Shown piece by piece: positions 1 to 5,378 of a DNA stretch of 6,079 nt. Each line of letters begins with the position of its first letter. Position 1 is the stretch's first letter. Under the pieces are notes generated by a model that was given only the letters and a program-made list of their open reading frames with translations, searched no databases and was not told the origin of the DNA. Position numbers and translations under genes: made by a program. The DNA is from Propionibacteriales bacterium (GTDB lineage Bacteria > Actinomycetota > Actinomycetes > Propionibacteriales > Propionibacteriaceae). The stretch lies in assembly GCA_030453285.1 (NCBI GenBank), contig JAKDKP010000161.1, positions 1-6,079 of the forward strand, read 5' to 3'.

Positions 1-498
1 CGACAACAGACCACCGATTGCCGGGCCAGCCATGCCACCGAGCAGGAACCCGCCCTGATAGAGACTGACCGCCCGACCGCGGATCTGCGGGGCGACGGTG
101 TTCAGCACCAAGGTCATCGAGGAGACGGTGAACATGGCCGACCCGATGCCACCCACGCCTCGGAGCACCAGGAACTGCAGGTAGCTCTCCGAGAGCGCCG
201 ACACCGCGGTGGAGGCGGAGACGATGAGGATGCCGATGCTGAGCACCGGTCGTTCGCCGAACTTGTTGATCAAGGGTCCGACGGCCGGAGCGAAGACCAG
301 ACGCATCAACGCGAAGGCCGAGACCACCGCCGAAGCGCCGAAGGTGCCGACATCGAAGCTCTTGGCGAAGACGGGCAGCACCGGCAGCATCACCCCGAAC
401 CCGACGGCGACGGTGAACGAGATCACCGAGAGCACCAGAACACTGCGCGGCAAGGTGCTCCGGGTCCGGATCCACTGCTTGATGCCGGGCGCGCTCAC
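1..498 (-). CDS. MFS transporter, DHA1-like drug/H+ antiporter type (N-terminal part, runs off window)
   Basis: Reads from a GTG at 498 through 166 codons to the window edge without a stop, so only the N-terminal part is present. It is probably an inner-membrane secondary transporter, and the substrate cannot be told. Hydrophobic segments lie near residues 20-42, 56-75, 86-106, 110-132 and 148-166, fitting the first five helices of a 12- or 14-helix MFS fold. Helix 1 carries the DHA-type pattern G-x5-P-V-x-P (G33, P39, P42). The helix 2-3 loop holds a motif A remnant (G74...G81-E-R-P-V-L). Helix 4 has motif B residues (R113, G117, G119). Helix 5 has antiporter motif C, G154-x3-G158-P159-x2-G162-G163. 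A weak purine-rich stretch (AGGATGGGG) precedes the GTG. It lies 51 bp downstream of the L,D-transpeptidase on the same strand, so co-transcription is possible. Confidence 0.88.
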   Translation of the reverse strand, partial: MSAPGIKQWIRTRSTLPRSVLVLSVISFTVAVGFGVMLPVLPVFAKSFDVGTFGASAVVSAFALMRLVFAPAVGPLINKFGERPVLSIGILIVSASTAVSALSESYLQFLVLRGVGGIGSAMFTVSSMTLVLNTVAPQIRGRAVSLYQGGFLLGGMAGPAIGGLLS

Positions 499-512
499 GG
501 CCCCATCCTGCC

Positions 513-549
513 ACCGCTGCGACCGGATCGTACGGGCGCCAGCAGCGGT
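513..549 (-). terminator. Inverted repeat between the L,D-transpeptidase and MFS genes (possible attenuator/terminator)
   Basis: ACCGCTGC (513-520) and GCAGCGGT (542-549) form a perfect 8-bp stem around a 21-nt GC-rich loop. It begins immediately after the transpeptidase stop codon (552-550) and ends 14 bp before the MFS start. No T-tract follows. It could partly terminate or insulate transcription between the two genes, or it could be chance in GC-rich DNA. Confidence 0.3.
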
Positions 550-1824
550 TCAGCTCAGGGCCGACTTCTCCTTGATCTTGTCCCAGCTGACGTTCCAGTC
601 GGTCCAGCCGTTGCCCTGGTCGAGGGTACGTTTGCTGCCGGTGAACTCGGCCGGATCGCCGATCAGATTCTTGCGGTACAACCACAACGCGTCGTCGGTG
701 GTCATCCCGACGCAACCATGACTGGAGTTCCGCTTCCCCATGTTGCCGGCGTTCCATGGGGCGGCGTGGAAGAACTCCCCGGTCTGGGTGACCCGCATCG
801 CATACTGGACGTTGGCGAGGTCGTAGTACTCGGGGTTGCCGACACTCTCGGTCTCCGAGGTCATTCGGGTCGAGTCCAGCTTCTCGCTGATCACCTTGGT
901 GCCGCTGCGGGTGACGAACCCCTCCTTGCCGGCCGACATCGGCAAGGTCTTGATCAACTTGTCGTTCTCGTACACCTTCACGGTGCTCTTCTTCAGATCG
1001 ACCTTGTCGACGACCTTGCTCTTACGGATGGTGAAGCCGAACGTCCGGGAGGTCTGACCGTACAGACCCTTGCCGGCCTTGACGCCGTTGATGTTGGCCG
1101 ACACCTTCACCGTGGTGCCCGGCTTCCAGTACGACTTGGGGCGGTAGCGGACCTCCTTGTCGTTGGCCCAGTACCAGGTGCCTTCCTGCTGAGGACTGCT
1201 GGTGACGACCAGATGCTGCTCGATCGACTTCTTGTCCTTGATTGCGGTGTCGAAGGTGATGATCGCCGGCATCGCGACCCCGTACGTCCCGTCACGCAGC
1301 GGAGTGACCGAGGGGAAGACCTCGTTCTTGACCGACACCGACGCGGTACGGAACGTCCGCTTCTCGGTGACCTGCTGGCCGTCCGCTCCGGTGAACGCCA
1401 GCTCCATCGTGTACTTCGCGCCCGGGTCGAGACCTTCGGCAGCGGTCCAGGCGGTCTTGTCATCGTTCATCGATCCGGGCAACGTCAGACTCTGGAACTT
1501 GCCGTTGCGCCCGGTGCTGGGATGGGTGACCTTCACCTTGTCGATCGTCCCGTTGCCGACGGTGGCCTTGATCTGGGTGTCGATCGCCACGTCGGAGGCC
1601 TTGTCCTTGACACTCACCTCGAGTGCGGCGGCCTGTTCGGCCGAAGCGCTGCTCTGTGGCGAACTCGGGGCCGGCGTTGTCGATGACGACGTCGAAGCTC
1701 CGGTCGGAGCACCAGTGGCCGGGCCGCCGGCTGTGCCGGGGCCGGCGGTGCAGCCGACCAGCAGCAGCGCCACCAGCACGGCGGCCATGACAGGCACGGT
1801 GCGGAAGGGGAGAGGGCGAGTCAC
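550..1824 (-). CDS. L,D-transpeptidase lipoprotein (Ig-like domains + YkuD catalytic domain, LdtMt2-like)
   Basis: A 424-residue secreted lipoprotein predicted to make 3-3 (L,D) cross-links in peptidoglycan on the outer face of the membrane. Residues 1-25 are a lipoprotein signal with lipobox L22-V-G-C25. Residues 26-68 are a Pro/Ser/Thr/Gly-rich linker. Residues about 69-165 and 166-268 look like two Ig-like domains. About 270-395 is the YkuD domain with H353, S368-H369-G370-C371; the His-to-His spacing of 16 and His-to-Cys spacing of 18 match mycobacterial LdtMt2 (H336, H352, C354), as does the HxAPW context. A Trp-rich tail (GWTDWNVSW, about 407-415) follows. After the catalytic Cys it reads V-G-M, with Gly where the family motif often has Asn. 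The start is GTG 1824 with GGAG (plus-strand CTCC 1830-1833) five bases upstream. The MFS gene follows on the same strand. The class is secure; which Ldt paralogue it is, is not. Confidence 0.95.
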   Translation of the reverse strand: MTRPLPFRTVPVMAAVLVALLLVGCTAGPGTAGGPATGAPTGASTSSSTTPAPSSPQSSASAEQAAALEVSVKDKASDVAIDTQIKATVGNGTIDKVKVTHPSTGRNGKFQSLTLPGSMNDDKTAWTAAEGLDPGAKYTMELAFTGADGQQVTEKRTFRTASVSVKNEVFPSVTPLRDGTYGVAMPAIITFDTAIKDKKSIEQHLVVTSSPQQEGTWYWANDKEVRYRPKSYWKPGTTVKVSANINGVKAGKGLYGQTSRTFGFTIRKSKVVDKVDLKKSTVKVYENDKLIKTLPMSAGKEGFVTRSGTKVISEKLDSTRMTSETESVGNPEYYDLANVQYAMRVTQTGEFFHAAPWNAGNMGKRNSSHGCVGMTTDDALWLYRKNLIGDPAEFTGSKRTLDQGNGWTDWNVSWDKIKEKSALS

Positions 1825-1853
1825 GAGAACTCCGATCGGGTCATCAGGTCAGG

Positions 1854-1859
1854 ACGGTA
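1854..1859 (-). promoter_or_regulatory. Candidate -10 element (TACCGT) for the L,D-transpeptidase gene
   Basis: On the minus strand TACCGT fits TANNNT. Transcription about 7 nt downstream (near 1847) would give a roughly 22-nt leader containing the GGAG ribosome site at 1833-1830. No recognisable -35 was found. An alternative AT-rich core, the 9-bp palindrome ACATAATGT at 1861-1869, lies just upstream and could instead provide the -10 (CATTAT) or an operator. Tentative. Confidence 0.25.
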
Positions 1860-2019
1860 GACATAATGTGCCATCGCGCCGAAAGGTTGTGCATGGGCAG
1901 CGAGCGGGCGGGCTGCATTGTTGTTGATTCGCGACGTGAGCCGTTGATCGGCCGCCTGTAGGGACCAGCGAGTCGAGGTGAGCGGGAGTGCCGCAGGACC
2001 CCGGATTCGCGGTGCCCCA

Positions 2020-2025
2020 TATATT
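2020..2025 (+). promoter_or_regulatory. Candidate -10 element (TATATT) giving a leaderless transcript
   Basis: TATATT is the best -10 match in the 208-bp divergent spacer and ends 7 nt before the ATG at 2033. A start point at or next to that A would give an mRNA with no leader, which agrees with the absence of a Shine-Dalgarno before this ATG. No convincing -35 hexamer is visible 16-19 bp upstream. Confidence 0.5.
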
Positions 2026-2032
2026 CGTCACC

Positions 2033-2932
2033 ATGAGTGAGATGTCGGCCATCCTCGAAGACCTCGCCGCCGGGCGGATCGATGCCGCCGAGGCGCAACG
2101 GCGGATCGACCGCCTCAACGAACCGGGGGCGGGCTTCGAACCCAGCGATCACGACCTCGCTGCGGAATCGGCCTCCGGTCCCTCCGCCGCGGGGCCGGCG
2201 ACGGGTGCCGACAACGGCTACCCGCGCTATGCGCCACCTCCACCGCCGAAGGCCTTCGGACCGGGTGCCAGACGCTCGGCTGCCCCCGGCGCCAAGGGTG
2301 TCGAGCGGCTGAGCCTGCGCGCCACCGGCCGTCGGATCAAGATCGTCGGTGACCCCGGTGTCCCCACCGTCTCGATCGACGGACCGCACACCCTGCGCCG
2401 CAACGGTGTCGTCCTGGAGATCACCAGTGAGGGAAGTTTCCGGCCGCAGGTCAGTGGCCTGGACATGCTGCGCTCGCGCACTCTCGGCGACCTGCGCGGT
2501 GTGCTGGCGGGCAAGGAGTTGGTGGTACGGGTCAACCCCGCCCTGTTGGTGGAGTGCGAGATCTCCTCGGGGGGACTGACCACCGAACACGTGCCGTACC
2601 TGGGACACGTCCGGGTGACGGCTGGCGCCACCCGGATCGGCGGCGTCAGCGAAATCGGCGACGCCCTCTTCCAGGCCGGGCGGGCCACCGTCGAGGGCAC
2701 CATCACCCAGGGGCGCTCCCGGATCCGCGGGGAGTCCTGCCTATTGGTCGTCGAACTGGGCGAACGGTCCAACGTGACCGTGCGCTCCGATGCCCAGCTC
2801 GGCAAGGTGTCCTGGTCCGGCGGACACACCGGTGCCGGCGACGAGGTCGTGATGGGCAACGGCAACGCCCGCCTCGATGTCGAAGTGATGATGGGCCACG
2901 GCACGATCCGGATCGGGCCACAGTCGGTCTGA
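2033..2932 (+). CDS. Hypothetical protein: N-terminal SHOCT-like domain + DUF4097-like beta-strand repeat region
   Basis: A 299-residue soluble protein of unknown function with no signal peptide or membrane segment. Residues about 1-30 (ILEDLAAGRIDAAEAQRRID core) form a short helical hairpin like the SHOCT-like segment at the N-terminus of many DUF4097/YvlB-type proteins, thought to mediate oligomerisation. Residues 31-88 are a Pro/Gly/Ala-rich, probably disordered linker with five consecutive prolines (68-72). Residues 89-299 are short alternating beta strands and Gly turns, suggesting a beta-solenoid. The last part has a visible internal repeat, MGNGNARLD (274-282) versus MGHGTIRIG (287-295). 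The ATG at 2033 is preferred over the in-frame GTG at 1988, because 1988 has GGGA directly abutting it rather than at SD distance and its extension carries no domain. It diverges from the L,D-transpeptidase and converges on greA. Domain naming is by pattern recognition only. Confidence 0.8.
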   Translation: MSEMSAILEDLAAGRIDAAEAQRRIDRLNEPGAGFEPSDHDLAAESASGPSAAGPATGADNGYPRYAPPPPPKAFGPGARRSAAPGAKGVERLSLRATGRRIKIVGDPGVPTVSIDGPHTLRRNGVVLEITSEGSFRPQVSGLDMLRSRTLGDLRGVLAGKELVVRVNPALLVECEISSGGLTTEHVPYLGHVRVTAGATRIGGVSEIGDALFQAGRATVEGTITQGRSRIRGESCLLVVELGERSNVTVRSDAQLGKVSWSGGHTGAGDEVVMGNGNARLDVEVMMGHGTIRIGPQSV

Positions 2933-2969
2933 GACGGGCAACAACGGAGGACCTGAGACGGGCAACAAC
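2929..2969 (+). repeat. 24-bp tandem duplication spanning the stop codon of the SHOCT/DUF4097-like gene
   Basis: CTGAGACGGGCAACAAC occurs at 2929-2945 and again, identical over 17 bp, at 2953-2969, a period of exactly 24. The first copy contains the gene's TGA stop (2930-2932); the second places another TGA in the same frame (2954-2956). A weaker related stretch (ACGCAACAGG) begins near 2977. It looks like a local slippage duplication. Confidence 0.75.
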
Positions 2970-2981
2970 TCAGGATACGCA

Positions 2982-3013
2982 ACAGGTCCCGCACCCAAGG
3001 GTGCGGGACCTGT
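2982..3013. terminator. Bidirectional terminator hairpin between convergent genes
   Basis: Fifteen bases at 2982-2996 (ACAGGTCCCGCACCC) are the exact reverse complement of 2999-3013, separated by only AA, so the RNA would form a long GC-rich stem with a tiny loop (the innermost C-G pair may open to a tetraloop). It sits 49 bp after the stop of the 2033-2932 gene and 42 bp after the greA stop on the other strand, the position expected of a shared terminator. There is no proper T-tract on either side, which is common for actinobacterial terminators. Confidence 0.85.
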
Positions 3014-3018
3014 CGCGT

Positions 3019-3041
3019 GGCTGAGGTACCGGGCCTCAGCC
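3019..3041 (-). terminator. Second hairpin downstream of greA
   Basis: GGCTGAGG (3019-3026) pairs with CCTCAGCC (3034-3041) around a 7-nt loop, a perfect 8-bp stem beginning 14 bp past the greA stop and just before the 15-bp hairpin in the greA reading direction. A third small repeat, CCCGG (3040-3044) with CCGGG (3051-3055), overlaps its edge. It may back up greA termination or shape the mRNA 3' end. Confidence 0.5.
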
Positions 3042-3055
3042 CGGCGCGGACCGGG

Positions 3056-3568
3056 TCAGTCGGTGAAGGGCTTCACGTTGATGATGGTGACCTTGATGGG
3101 CTTGCCGTTCGGCGCCTCGTACGAGACCGAGTCACCCTTCGTACGACCAAGGATGGCCGAGCCCAGCGGCGACTGCGGGCTGTAGACCTGCATGTCGTCG
3201 ACGGCGTCGTCGAGGCCGAGGACCTCGCGCGAGCCCAGCAGGAAGGTCTCGGTGTCGGAGGTGTCACCGTCGAAGGCGATGGTGACCTCGGTGCCCGGGG
3301 ACACCTCGTTCGGGTTGTCGGGGGCCTCGCCGACCTCGGCGTGCCGGAGCAGATCCTCGAGCTGGGTGATCCGGGCTTCCTGCTGGCCCTGTTCCTCACG
3401 AGCGGCGTGGTATCCGCCGTTCTCCTTCAGGTCGCCCTCATCCCGGGCAGCCGCGATGCGCTCGGCGATCTCGGCGCGGCCCTCGGTCTTGAGGTGTTCG
3501 AGCTCCTGGGTCAACTTCTCGTGTGCGTCCTTGGTGAGCCAGACGGTCTCTTGGGTGTTTTCAGCCAT
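3056..3568 (-). CDS. greA: Transcription elongation factor GreA
   Basis: A 170-residue GreA, slightly longer than the roughly 158 residues of the E. coli protein. It binds the RNA polymerase secondary channel and stimulates cleavage of backtracked RNA 3' ends. Residues about 13-80 form the antiparallel coiled coil. Its tip reads R42-D-E-G-D46-L-K-E49-N, and D46/E49 correspond to the acidic pair (E. coli D41/E44) that supports the catalytic metal; it continues into the conserved YHAAREEQ. Residues about 88-168 form the FKBP-like domain, including SPLGSAILG (133-141) and the APNGK segment (152-156). The start is ATG 3568. A GGTAGG sequence lies 8 nt upstream as a possible ribosome site, but the same bases include a TANNNT hexamer (see 3575-3580). 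The DUF4307 gene lies 76 bp upstream on the same strand. Confidence 0.97.
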   Translation of the reverse strand: MAENTQETVWLTKDAHEKLTQELEHLKTEGRAEIAERIAAARDEGDLKENGGYHAAREEQGQQEARITQLEDLLRHAEVGEAPDNPNEVSPGTEVTIAFDGDTSDTETFLLGSREVLGLDDAVDDMQVYSPQSPLGSAILGRTKGDSVSYEAPNGKPIKVTIINVKPFTD

Positions 3569-3574
3569 CGCAAG

Positions 3575-3580
3575 AGCCTA
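3575..3580 (-). promoter_or_regulatory. Candidate -10 element (TAGGCT) immediately before greA
   Basis: On the minus strand TAGGCT ends 6 nt before the greA ATG, so a start point at the usual distance would fall on the A of ATG and give a leaderless greA mRNA independent of the upstream DUF4307 gene. The same bases could instead act as a weak ribosome-binding site (GGTAGG, 8-nt spacing) on a longer transcript. No clear -35 is visible. Confidence 0.4.
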
Positions 3581-3644
3581 CCAACCTTTCGGTCGGCACG
3601 CCTGCCCATCAGTAGCCCCGAACTTCCGACTCACTCCAGCGGCA

Positions 3645-4061
3645 TCACTGCAGCGCTTCGCATCGGTCGAGTGACACCGAGGTGGCACGACGGAAGGTCT
3701 TCAACTGGTCGGCGACCTCGGTCAACCGGTCATCACCGGGGGGCACCTGAACGGCCAGTTCGCCGACCCGCTCGAAGTTGTCGGCCTGGGCAATCACCCG
3801 ACACATCGCCGGCCTGGCCGGATCGACCCGGTCAACGGTCAGGGTGAACTCGGCGGACGTGTTGGAGGTGATGGTCCAGGTGTTGATGCGTCCCTCCACG
3901 GGCTTGCTGGCATTGTCGACGCCGAGCCAGATCACCATCGCCAAGGCGAGCGTTGCGCCCAGAGCGATCAACCCGATCGTCACCTTCCGAGGCGTCCGTG
4001 GGGGTGGGTAGCGTCGAGCCAGGCGAACACCGGGATCATCCGCCAGCTGCGTACCACTCAT
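3645..4061 (-). CDS. DUF4307-like single-pass membrane protein
   Basis: A 138-residue protein (141 if GTG 4070 is used). A short basic, Pro-rich cytoplasmic N-terminus precedes one membrane helix of about 20 residues (VTIGLIALGATLALAMVIWL), then an extracytoplasmic domain of about 90 residues. That domain holds a beta-rich stretch with the pattern VDRVDPARPAMC and a late DRC; the two cysteines could form a disulfide. It resembles the DUF4307 protein I recall beside greA and mca in M. tuberculosis (Rv1081c). Function is unknown. ATG 4061 is preferred because a TANNNT hexamer ends 7 nt upstream; GTG 4070 has only AGG four bases before it. It is divergent from mca and 76 bp upstream of greA, on the same strand as greA. 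Confidence 0.85.
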   Translation of the reverse strand: MSGTQLADDPGVRLARRYPPPRTPRKVTIGLIALGATLALAMVIWLGVDNASKPVEGRINTWTITSNTSAEFTLTVDRVDPARPAMCRVIAQADNFERVGELAVQVPPGDDRLTEVADQLKTFRRATSVSLDRCEALQ

Positions 4062-4068
4062 GTCGGAC

Positions 4069-4074
4069 ACGGTA
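4069..4074 (-). promoter_or_regulatory. Candidate -10 element (TACCGT) for the DUF4307-like gene
   Basis: On the minus strand TACCGT ends 7 nt before ATG 4061, fitting a leaderless transcript. If the GTG at 4070 were the true start this hexamer would overlap it and could not be its promoter, so the two start choices are mutually exclusive with this reading. The same hexamer occurs upstream of the L,D-transpeptidase gene. Confidence 0.35.
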
Positions 4075-4181
4075 CCTGCTGAATCCCTGTCCGGAATCCG
4101 CGTCGTCTGCAGTGCCCATCACCTGCTCGACCAGGAGCGCGTGGGCGTGGGCAGATTTCGGTCACCGGTGTCGGCTGCGCC

Positions 4182-4187
4182 AAGATT
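4182..4187 (+). promoter_or_regulatory. Weak -10-like element (AAGATT) before mca
   Basis: AAGATT ends exactly 6 nt before the mca ATG at 4194, the leaderless spacing seen at neighbouring genes, but its first base departs from TANNNT. The six bases between it and the ATG (GGGCGC) are not a Shine-Dalgarno at usable spacing. No clear -35 is visible. Confidence 0.25.
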
Positions 4188-4193
4188 GGGCGC

Positions 4194-5093
4194 ATGACCC
4201 ATGACGTCCGCCTCGACCGTGCCGGGGAACCACTCCGTCTCCTGCACGTGCATGCCCATCCCGACGACGAGTCCAGCAAGGGCGCGGCATCGACAGCCCG
4301 CTACATCGAGGAAGGCGTCGAGGTGGTGGTGGCCACCTGTACCGGTGGCGAACGTGGCTCCATCCTGAACCCGGCCATGGACCGACCCGACATCCTGGCC
4401 AACATCGCCGAGATCCGCCGCGATGAGATGGAGCGGGCCCGCGACATCCTGGGCGTACGCCAGGTGTGGCTCGGGTTCGTCGACTCCGGCCTGCCCGAGG
4501 GAGACCCGCTGCCGCCACTGCCCGACGACTGCTTTGCCGTGCAGGACGTCGCCGAGGCGGCGCTGCCGCTGGTGCGGGTGATCCGGGAGTTCCGCCCACA
4601 CGTGGTGACCACGTACGACGAGAACGGTGGCTATCCCCATCCTGATCACATCATGTGCCACAAGATCAGCGTCGAGGCGTTCGAGGTGGCCGCCACCGAC
4701 ACCCACCCCGAACTGGGGGAGCCGTGGGCAGCCGACAAGCTCTACTACCACCTCGGATTCCATCGGGAGCGGTTCGTCGCCCTGGACGAGGCGATGACCG
4801 CGCGCGGGTTGGAGTCCCCGTACGCCGAACGGCTGGAGAAGTGGCCACCCGACCCCGAGCGGGAGGCGCGGATGACGACCCGGGTGCCGTGCGGTGATCA
4901 TTTCGGCGTACGGGATCGGGCACTGCTTGCGCACGCCACCCAGGTCGATCCCAACGGTGCCTGGTTCGCCGTGCCGCTGGACGTCGCCCAGCAGGCCTGG
5001 CCGACCGAGGACTTCGAGCTGGTGCAGGCCCGCATCGAGGCGCCCACCCCGGAGAATGATCTGTTCGCCGGCATCGCGGCGGAGCCACGGTGA
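4194..5093 (+). CDS. mca: Mycothiol S-conjugate amidase (Mca)
   Basis: A 299-residue zinc amidase of the MshB/Mca (PIG-L/LmbE-like) family, cytoplasmic. Mca cleaves mycothiol S-conjugates of electrophiles into an N-acetylcysteine conjugate (mercapturic acid, exported) and GlcN-inositol, which is recycled to mycothiol. The first metal motif is A21-H22-P-D24-D25-E26 followed by SSKG; the second is G145-G-Y147-P-H149-P-D151-H152. By comparison with MshB (H13, D16, H147 metal; D15 catalytic) the zinc ligands should be H22, D25 and H152, with D24 as base. Long stretches resemble mycobacterial Mca ([47 protein letters not shown]), and the length suits Mca (288 residues in M. tuberculosis). The C-terminal helix region (WPTEDFEL) is intact. 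The ATG at 4194 is used; there is no real SD. It overlaps the next gene by GTGA, suggesting an operon. Confidence 0.96.
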   Translation: MTHDVRLDRAGEPLRLLHVHAHPDDESSKGAASTARYIEEGVEVVVATCTGGERGSILNPAMDRPDILANIAEIRRDEMERARDILGVRQVWLGFVDSGLPEGDPLPPLPDDCFAVQDVAEAALPLVRVIREFRPHVVTTYDENGGYPHPDHIMCHKISVEAFEVAATDTHPELGEPWAADKLYYHLGFHRERFVALDEAMTARGLESPYAERLEKWPPDPEREARMTTRVPCGDHFGVRDRALLAHATQVDPNGAWFAVPLDVAQQAWPTEDFELVQARIEAPTPENDLFAGIAAEPR

Positions 5094-5371
5094 GGGATCA
5101 GGCGTACGCTGTGGGCATGCTCTTGCTGGAGGTCGACCCCAACCTCGTCGTGGCCGGATGGGTGCCGTTGATCATCCTGATCCTGATGTTCGTCGCGGTG
5201 TACTTCCTGTACCGCAACATGCGCAAGCATGTCTCCCGGATCGACAGCAACCTGCCGTCCGCCGAGGATGTGCGTCTGGGGAGGGTCCCTGTCGGGTATG
5301 AGGCGTCGGCTCGTGACGCCTCGGGCCAGCAGCGTGCGGCGGCCGTCAGCCCGAAGTCACCCGACGTCTGA
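5090..5371 (+). CDS. Small single-pass membrane protein downstream of mca
   Basis: A 93-residue (GTG 5090) or 84-residue (ATG 5117) protein of unknown function. One hydrophobic helix (about residues 19-41 in the long form) is followed by a basic stretch, [11 protein letters not shown], implying an outside N-terminus and cytoplasmic tail. The hydrophilic tail of about 45 residues has no recognised motif. A small protein in this position after mca is also what I recall in M. tuberculosis (Rv1083). Starts: GTG 5090 shares GTGA with the mca stop and has GGAG (5081-5084) five bases upstream, which favours translational coupling. ATG 5117 has TACGCT ending 6 nt upstream and gives a more typical membrane-protein N-terminus (MLLLEV). 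The choice is open. The AlkD-like gene begins 7 nt after its stop. Confidence 0.75.
   Translation: MRDQAYAVGMLLLEVDPNLVVAGWVPLIILILMFVAVYFLYRNMRKHVSRIDSNLPSAEDVRLGRVPVGYEASARDASGQQRAAAVSPKSPDV
5105..5110 (+). promoter_or_regulatory. Candidate internal -10 element (TACGCT) before ATG 5117
   Basis: TACGCT fits TANNNT and ends 6 nt before the in-frame ATG at 5117. If active, it would give a leaderless transcript for the small membrane protein and the AlkD-like gene separately from mca. It lies just past the mca stop, inside the longer version of the small gene, and may be coincidental. Confidence 0.25.
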
Positions 5372-5378
5372 GCCCGCC

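Noticed and set aside
718..1686. Long plus-strand open frame (322 codons) opposite the L,D-transpeptidase gene
   Set aside because: Its translation is low-complexity Leu/Arg/Gly/Val typical of the complement of a high-GC gene. The minus frame has a lipobox, Ig-like domains and a YkuD active site.
1988..2032. Upstream GTG start for the SHOCT/DUF4097-like gene
   Set aside because: Its purine stretch abuts the GTG with no proper spacing, and the extension would run across the TATATT -10 candidate and add nothing domain-like.
1844..2608. Minus-strand open frame (254 codons) crossing the divergent spacer and the start of the SHOCT/DUF4097-like gene
   Set aside because: No recognisable domain, and it would overlap a better supported gene on the other strand. 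It is a GC-bias shadow.
2929..3041. Cluster of repeats and hairpins considered as a CRISPR array, attachment site or small RNA gene
   Set aside because: There are only two copies of one short repeat with a 7-bp gap, plus hairpins in terminator position. There is no array, integrase or isolated promoter.
4093..4118. Possible SigR-type (disulfide stress) promoter upstream of mca, from GGAAT at 4093-4097
   Set aside because: The GTT expected about 18 nt downstream is absent (CCA there), so the match is half a motif. Thiol-stress control of mca cannot be claimed from this sequence.
4119..4934. Minus-strand open frame (271 codons) opposite mca
   Set aside because: The plus frame is unmistakably Mca over its full length. 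The antisense translation is His/Gly/Val-rich shadow sequence.
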